Assembly: GCA_937871605.1 (NCBI GenBank)
Contig: CALMRM010000278.1
Coordinates: 1 to 10,261 of the forward strand
Source: an uncultured Terriglobus sp.
Lineage (GTDB): Bacteria > Acidobacteriota > Terriglobia > Terriglobales > Acidobacteriaceae
DNA: 10,261 nucleotides
Direction: 5' to 3'
Positions 6,834 through 10,261 of this stretch are shown here, in pieces (position 1 is the first letter of the stretch; each line of letters begins with the position of its first letter). The translations under genes were made by a program, and so were the position numbers. The notes under the pieces were generated by a model. The model made no database searches. It was not told where the DNA came from and worked only from the letters and a program-made list of their open reading frames with translations.

Positions 6834-7373
6834 ATGGAAGCGAACGAAGTCCACGAATTTGTCGAAGGTCTGGAAAAGGGCGGCGAGGCAGGGCTGTACG
6901 CCGTTTCGTTCTCCATCGCCGTTCTAGCCATGCTGGTGGCGTTGGCCACCGTGCTGTCGCACCGCGCCCACACCGAGGCCGTGCTGCAGCAGGCACGTGC
7001 CAGCGACGAGTGGGGGCTGTATCAGGCCAAGAAGATCCGCCAAAGCAACATTGCCACCAGCAGCGACCTCCTGCAGGTGCTGACGCCCAACAGCGCCGCC
7101 GCGGCAGCCAAGCTGGACGAGTACCGCAAGCACACCGCCAAGTGGGACGACGACCTGCACGCCAGCGAAGAACGCGCGCACGGGCTGGAGGGAGACGTGG
7201 AGCACGCCGAGCACCGGGCCAGCCGTTACGACTCGGGCGAAGCGCTGCTGCAGATCGCCGTGGTGCTGTCGTCCGTCACGCTGCTCACGCGGCAGCGCAT
7301 TTACTGGCTCGCAGGTCTTGCCATTGGCGCTGCCGGACTGCTGTTTGCAGGCGCGGGATTGCTATTGCACTAG
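6834..7373 (+). CDS. DUF4337-type three-helix membrane protein
   Basis: 179-residue protein of unknown function. Hydrophobic segments at about 21-41, 137-152 and 156-178 flank a charged helical middle (44-130) rich in Ala, Glu, Lys and His, likely a coiled coil. The DEWGLYQAKKIRQSN block (58-72) after the first membrane helix is what makes me assign DUF4337, whose members have a comparable W..(Y/F)QAK.I(R/K) motif and the same one-helix, linker, two-helix layout. ATG chosen 6 bases after the ftsY stop; AAGTAGG just upstream overlaps that stop and could serve for reinitiation, so the gene is probably co-transcribed with ftsY. It converges on the gene at 7382-7711 with only 8 bases between stop codons. 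Family assignment is from memory and moderately sure; the membrane topology is clear. Confidence 0.85.
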   Translation: MEANEVHEFVEGLEKGGEAGLYAVSFSIAVLAMLVALATVLSHRAHTEAVLQQARASDEWGLYQAKKIRQSNIATSSDLLQVLTPNSAAAAAKLDEYRKHTAKWDDDLHASEERAHGLEGDVEHAEHRASRYDSGEALLQIAVVLSSVTLLTRQRIYWLAGLAIGAAGLLFAGAGLLLH

Positions 7374-7381
7374 AGATTCAC

Positions 7382-7711
7382 TTAGGAGCGTGTCAACTGG
7401 TCAATGCGGCCATCTAGCCTGCCGGTGACCCGGAAGAACTCTTTCTGGTCCCCCTCAATCAGGCTCAGACGCTTGTCCATCCGCTCCTCTAGGCCTTTGA
7501 TCTGCTGATTCATTCGCCCTTCCAGACCATTGATGCGATGATCCAATCGCTCTTCCAGACCGTTGATGCGGCCATCCACTCGGTCGAAGTTGCGATTGGT
7601 CTCGTCTCTAAACTCAGTCAGTCGCTGATTCTGATTGATCCACGCCAAGATGACGAGCACAAACGAGCCCACAGAGGCACTCAACACGGAAATAAACTGC
7701 AGATTCGTCAT
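7382..7711 (-). CDS. Small membrane-anchored coiled-coil protein with 11-residue repeats
   Basis: 109 residues; I do not recognise a named family. One hydrophobic segment (about 5-25, FISVLSASVGSFVLVILAWI) is followed by a charged helix. Residues 44-87 are four near-copies of an 11-residue unit of the form R-(V/L/M)-(D/N)-x-x-(I/L)-x-x-(L/I)-E-(E/G); a degenerate unit continues to about 107. An 11-residue period (hendecad) usually gives a slightly right-handed or nearly straight coiled coil, so I infer an oligomeric stalk anchored in the membrane. Short proteins with this TM-plus-RVD/RLD-repeat layout are common as hypotheticals. The gene is real by its strong GGAGG site, ATG start and coherent protein pattern. 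It is divergent from ribD and converges on the DUF4337 gene. No function can be assigned. Confidence 0.8.
   Translation of the reverse strand: MTNLQFISVLSASVGSFVLVILAWINQNQRLTEFRDETNRNFDRVDGRINGLEERLDHRINGLEGRMNQQIKGLEERMDKRLSLIEGDQKEFFRVTGRLDGRIDQLTRS
7451..7582 (-). repeat. Tandem 33-bp coding repeats (four units)
   Basis: The four 11-residue units of the coiled-coil gene are also repeated at DNA level. For example, TCCAGACC followed by TTGATGCG on the + strand recurs exactly 33 bases apart (7521 and 7554). The outer units are more diverged. This suggests growth by in-frame duplication and possible length variation among strains. Confidence 0.75.
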
Positions 7712-7715
7712 GACG

Positions 7716-7720
7716 CCTCC
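7716..7720 (-). promoter_or_regulatory. Strong Shine-Dalgarno site of the coiled-coil gene
   Basis: On the minus strand GGAGG precedes the ATG (7709-7711) by 4 bases. It is the clearest ribosome binding site in the window and supports this small gene as real. Confidence 0.7.
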
Positions 7721-7859
7721 ATGCGCCTACGTTAGCAGGCCGGACGCGTTTGCAACAGCGACTTTGTCGAGACACAGTGCTTGAGTGCACGCTTGTAATG
7801 CTACTGCGTTACGTGGAAGAACCCGGTTGTAGACATCGCTTCTGCGCATCACATGTAAA

Positions 7860-9074
7860 GTGCCCTTCTCCGCCACAGACACAGCGCACATGCAGCGCGC
7901 CCTGGAGCTTGCGCGGGCCATGCTGGGTGTCACCTCGCCCAACCCGCAGGTGGGCTGCGTTCTGGCGCACAGCAATGTGGTGGTGGGCGAGGGTGCGCAC
8001 CGCTACGACCTGCGCGACCACGCGGAGGTAGCCGCGCTGAAACAGGCCGGCGAGAGCGCACGCGGCGCGACTGCCTATGTCACTCTGGAGCCCTGCAGCC
8101 ATCATGGCCGCACCGGTCCATGTGCCAACGCTCTGCTGGACGCCGGTGTGACGCGCGTCGTGGCTGCCACGCTGGATCCTAACCCGCTTGTGGCAGGCAG
8201 TGGCATGGCCATCCTGGAGCGGGGCGGCCTCATTGCAGAGCACGGCCTACTGCAAACGGAAGCACGCGCCATCAACGACGCATTTGCGCGCTGGATCCTG
8301 ACCAGCCTGCCACTGGTCACGCTCAAGTCCGCGCTCTCTGTGGATGGCAAACTCGCGCCCCTGCCGGTCCACCGCGCGCCCGGCGCACCGTTCTGGCTTA
8401 CGGGCACGGCGGCTCGCGACGAGGTACACCGCTTTCGGCATGCGAACGATGCCATCCTCACCGGCATCGGCACCGTGCTGGCCGACGACCCTCTGCTGAC
8501 CGACCGCAGCAATCTGCTTCGCCGCCGCCGCCTGATGCGCGTGGTGCTGGACACGCAGTGCCGTACACCACTGGGGTCGCGCCTGGTGGAAAGCGCGAAC
8601 GACGACCTGCTCGTCCTGTGCGCGCGCACCGCGCCCAACGACCGGCAGCGTGCCCTGCGCCAGCGCGGCGTGCAGGTGGAAACCGTGCCGGTACTCTCGC
8701 CCGCAGAGCGTGGCGAGACCGGCGGCAAGCCGGAACTCGATCTGCGGGCGGCCATGAAGCGCCTGGGCGAACTCGAGTGCCTCTCCGTCCTGCTGGAGAG
8801 TGGCCCCGGCCTGAACGCAGCCTTTCTGGCTGCAGGCCTCGTGGACAAGGCCGTGCTCTTTTTTTCAGAGACGGAACTCGGCGATGACGCCGTTCCCTTT
8901 GCTGATCCGGCGCATTCACCCTTTTCGCTGATCGAGCAGCTGAGCAACGTAGACCGCTGCGACTTTCTGAGCGAGGGCAGCAGCGGCAAACGCCACCTGG
9001 ACGCCTGCGTACGCGGCACCCTGCACGACCCCTGGGCAGAGACATTCCGGCTCACCCCGGAACTTGCAGTCTGA
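7860..9074 (+). CDS. ribD: RibD, bifunctional riboflavin deaminase/reductase
   Basis: 404-residue enzyme for two consecutive steps of riboflavin synthesis: deamination of diaminohydroxyphosphoribosylaminopyrimidine, then NADPH-dependent reduction of the ribose. Deaminase domain (about 8-150): MQRALELAR (11-19), SPNPQVGCV (26-34), zinc site HAE (54-56) with PCSHHGRTGPC (78-88, Cys79 and Cys88), and DPNPLVAGSG (106-115). Reductase domain (about 150-390): PLVTLKSALSVDGKLA (151-166), NDAILTGIGTVLADDPLLT (196-214) and LLESGPGLNAAFL (311-323), where many homologues have EGG rather than ESG. GTG start; the frame is closed by a TAG at 7830-7832. ATG codon 11 at 7890 is an alternative, and neither has a good ribosome binding site. 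ribE follows after 12 bases. No FMN riboswitch is recognisable upstream. Confidence 0.96.
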   Translation: MPFSATDTAHMQRALELARAMLGVTSPNPQVGCVLAHSNVVVGEGAHRYDLRDHAEVAALKQAGESARGATAYVTLEPCSHHGRTGPCANALLDAGVTRVVAATLDPNPLVAGSGMAILERGGLIAEHGLLQTEARAINDAFARWILTSLPLVTLKSALSVDGKLAPLPVHRAPGAPFWLTGTAARDEVHRFRHANDAILTGIGTVLADDPLLTDRSNLLRRRRLMRVVLDTQCRTPLGSRLVESANDDLLVLCARTAPNDRQRALRQRGVQVETVPVLSPAERGETGGKPELDLRAAMKRLGELECLSVLLESGPGLNAAFLAAGLVDKAVLFFSETELGDDAVPFADPAHSPFSLIEQLSNVDRCDFLSEGSSGKRHLDACVRGTLHDPWAETFRLTPELAV

Positions 9075-9086
9075 GAAAATCGAATC

Positions 9087-9761
9087 ATGTTTACAGGCCT
9101 CATTGCCGAGACCGGCACCATTACCAGCTACGATAAGCGGCCCGGGGCAGCCCGCCTGCGGGTGGCCGCGCCCACGCTGGCGCAGTCACTGCGCACGGGC
9201 GACAGCATCGCTGTCTCCGGTGTATGCCTCACAGCTTTGGCGATCACATCAACTGGATTCGAGGCGGACCTGCTGGAGGAAACGCTGCGGCGCACCTCGC
9301 TGCAGGCGCTCCAACCCGGCAGCAGCGTCAACCTGGAACTGCCCACGCCCGCGGGTACGCCACTGGGTGGGCATGTCGTCCAGGGTCACGTGGACGGCGT
9401 CGGTAGCCTGCTCTCGCTCACTGCAGTGACGAGTGGCCCTGCGGAAGACACGGATTGGGCGTTGCAGCTACGCGCCCCGGCGTCGCTGGCGCGCTACATC
9501 GTGGAGAAGGGTTCGCTCAGCGTCAACGGCATTTCTCTTACTGTGGCCGCTGTCGAGGCCGGTCCGGGCGGTGCCGCAGACGTCACGATCGGCATTATTC
9601 CGCACACCTATGCCGCGACAAACCTGCACACGCTGCAGCCGGGTGATCCACTGAACCTTGAGGTGGACGTACTCGCCAAGTACGCCGAGCAGCGCGCCGC
9701 CGCGGCACAGGTAAAATCCGAGACCATCACAGAAGCCTCGCTGATGGCCCTCGGCTACTAA
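9087..9761 (+). CDS. ribE: RibE, riboflavin synthase alpha chain
   Basis: 224-residue enzyme that dismutates two molecules of 6,7-dimethyl-8-ribityllumazine into riboflavin and the pyrimidinedione precursor. Both lumazine-binding barrels are seen. Barrel 1 starts MFTGLIAETG and contains SIAVSGVCLT (40-49), LEETLRRTSL (63-72) and GGHVVQGHVDG (94-104). Barrel 2 contains YIVEKGSLSVNGISLTV (137-153), IPHTYAATNL (171-180) and NLEVDVLAKYAEQ (190-202). The short loop 113-124 between barrels (AVTSGPAEDTDW) looks extended and is likely flexible. Length is slightly above the usual 200-220. The ATG lies 12 bases after the ribD stop, so the two form an operon; ribA/ribB and ribH are not in the window. 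Symbol follows the B. subtilis-type ribE usage; E. coli calls it ribC. Confidence 0.97.
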   Translation: MFTGLIAETGTITSYDKRPGAARLRVAAPTLAQSLRTGDSIAVSGVCLTALAITSTGFEADLLEETLRRTSLQALQPGSSVNLELPTPAGTPLGGHVVQGHVDGVGSLLSLTAVTSGPAEDTDWALQLRAPASLARYIVEKGSLSVNGISLTVAAVEAGPGGAADVTIGIIPHTYAATNLHTLQPGDPLNLEVDVLAKYAEQRAAAAQVKSETITEASLMALGY

Positions 9762-9791
9762 GTTCAACGGTTTGGCTGCCACTGTAAGCAT

Positions 9792-9927
9792 CGTCATCCT
9801 GAGCGAAGCGAAGGATCCCAGCCTTGCCAGGCATGACGAACACTGCTTCACCTTTTCTTACGAGAAAGCCGGCACTGCGATGACAGCCGGTGAAGCGCAG
9901 AGATCCCTCGCTCCGCTCAGGATGACG
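9792..9927. repeat. 136-bp inverted-repeat element, copy 2 (REP/MITE-like)
   Basis: Two 28-base arms (9792-9819 and 9900-9927) are inverse complements with three mismatches and share the GTCATCCTGAGCG core with the copy at 5232-5367. The arm-to-arm length is the same, 136 bases, but the 80-base interior is largely different, with only patchy similarity in the middle (CTTT..C..CGA..AA). An inner pair GCTTCACC/GGTGAAGC (9845-9852 and 9889-9896) extends the fold. It fills the gap between convergent ribE and tdk and could serve as a terminator for both. Confidence 0.87.
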
Positions 9928-9970
9928 GCAGGATAGGGCTTCCGAGAACACGGTCTAGATACCCCGCGCA

Positions 9971-10261
9971 TCAGGCGTGGGCCAGCACCTCTGGCAGCTC
10001 CATCTGTTCGGCAGGCTCTTCCACGTATGGCTCGAAGTGCGCCCGGCAGCGCGCCTCGTAGAGCCCTGCCGCACCCACCACGACCAGTTCGCGCGAGTGC
10101 CCCAGCCGCTGGGTATGGATGGCGGGCTGGCCGCAGGTCATGCACACGGCGTTCAGCTTGGTCACGCGATCGGCCAGCGCCATGAGAGCGGGCACGGGGC
10201 CGAATGGCTCATTGGCAAAGGTCGTGTCCAGCCCTGCCAGGATGACGCGCTTGCCCAGGCC
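9971..10261 (-). CDS. tdk: Thymidine kinase, C-terminal part (5' end outside the window)
   Basis: The reading frame runs from the right edge to a TGA at 9971, giving the last 96 residues of a family usually near 190-200 long. The visible part begins GLGKRVILAGLDTTF and continues NEPFGPVPALMALADRVTKLNAVC, the conserved AGLD..F...PFG segment and lasso region of the TK1-like (type II) thymidine kinases. These phosphorylate thymidine with ATP for dTMP salvage. Zinc-site residues are visible as CMTC and, further on, EARCRAHFEP, where the last ligand is His. QPAIHTQRL and the later GLYEARC segment fit the substrate-binding lasso. The P-loop and catalytic glutamate lie outside the window. The GTG 22 codons in is internal, not a start. 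Convergent with ribE across the inverted repeat. Confidence 0.93.
   Translation of the reverse strand, partial: GLGKRVILAGLDTTFANEPFGPVPALMALADRVTKLNAVCMTCGQPAIHTQRLGHSRELVVVGAAGLYEARCRAHFEPYVEEPAEQMELPEVLAHA

Noticed and set aside
7729..7755. Possible promoter TTGCAA - 15 bases - TAACGT for the minus-strand coiled-coil gene
   Set aside because: Both boxes are poor and the 15-base spacing is short; not supportable without start-site data.
8102..9121. 339-codon minus-strand open frame opposite ribD
   Set aside because: Ser/Arg-rich translation with no domain pattern, and antisense to a fully convincing RibD. Shadow frame.
9727..10145. Minus-strand open frames through the second repeat (HPERSEGS, LRFAQDD)
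   Set aside because: The familiar peptide strings are translations of the inverted-repeat arms, not a protein family.

Overview
The window is a GC-rich bacterial chromosome segment holding mostly housekeeping genes, ten complete protein genes and one partial one. I infer an Acidobacteriota genome, probably class Terriglobia (Terriglobus/Granulicella/Edaphobacter type). The reasons are the GC-rich codon use, the overlapping cinA-plsY-gpsA order, and two copies of an intergenic inverted repeat whose arms carry GTCATCCTGAGCG..AGCGAAGGATC, a sequence I remember as very common in such genomes. I could not check this by search.

Left part (1-2132, + strand): a DUF72/YecE-like protein, then a short-chain dehydrogenase with an N-terminal twin-arginine signal and an insertion like that of mycofactocin-coupled SDRs. 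Middle (2305-5242, + strand): cinA, plsY and gpsA form a tight operon with ATGA stop/start overlaps. GpsA makes sn-glycerol-3-phosphate and PlsY acylates it, so consecutive steps at the start of phospholipid synthesis are translationally coupled. The gpsA stop codon lies inside the first copy of the inverted repeat. Next (5427-7373, + strand): ftsY, the signal-recognition-particle receptor, and 6 bases after it a three-helix DUF4337-type membrane protein. A small membrane-anchored coiled-coil protein built of 11-residue repeats (7382-7711, - strand) converges on it. Right part (7860-9761, + strand): ribD and ribE, encoding riboflavin biosynthesis enzymes. The second repeat copy follows, and then the C-terminal half of thymidine kinase (tdk), on the minus strand and cut by the window edge.

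No gene-free stretch exceeds 300 bases. The larger gaps are 2133-2304 (a strong hairpin and a small palindrome), 5243-5426 (first repeat plus the ftsY leader), 7712-7859 (divergent promoter region with no convincing riboswitch) and 9762-9970 (second repeat). I see no tRNA, rRNA, CRISPR array, transposase, phage gene or defence system. I do not see a clearly new multi-gene system. The most interesting items are the apparently exported SDR, the two same-length mobile-looking repeats, and the 11-residue-repeat membrane coiled coil.
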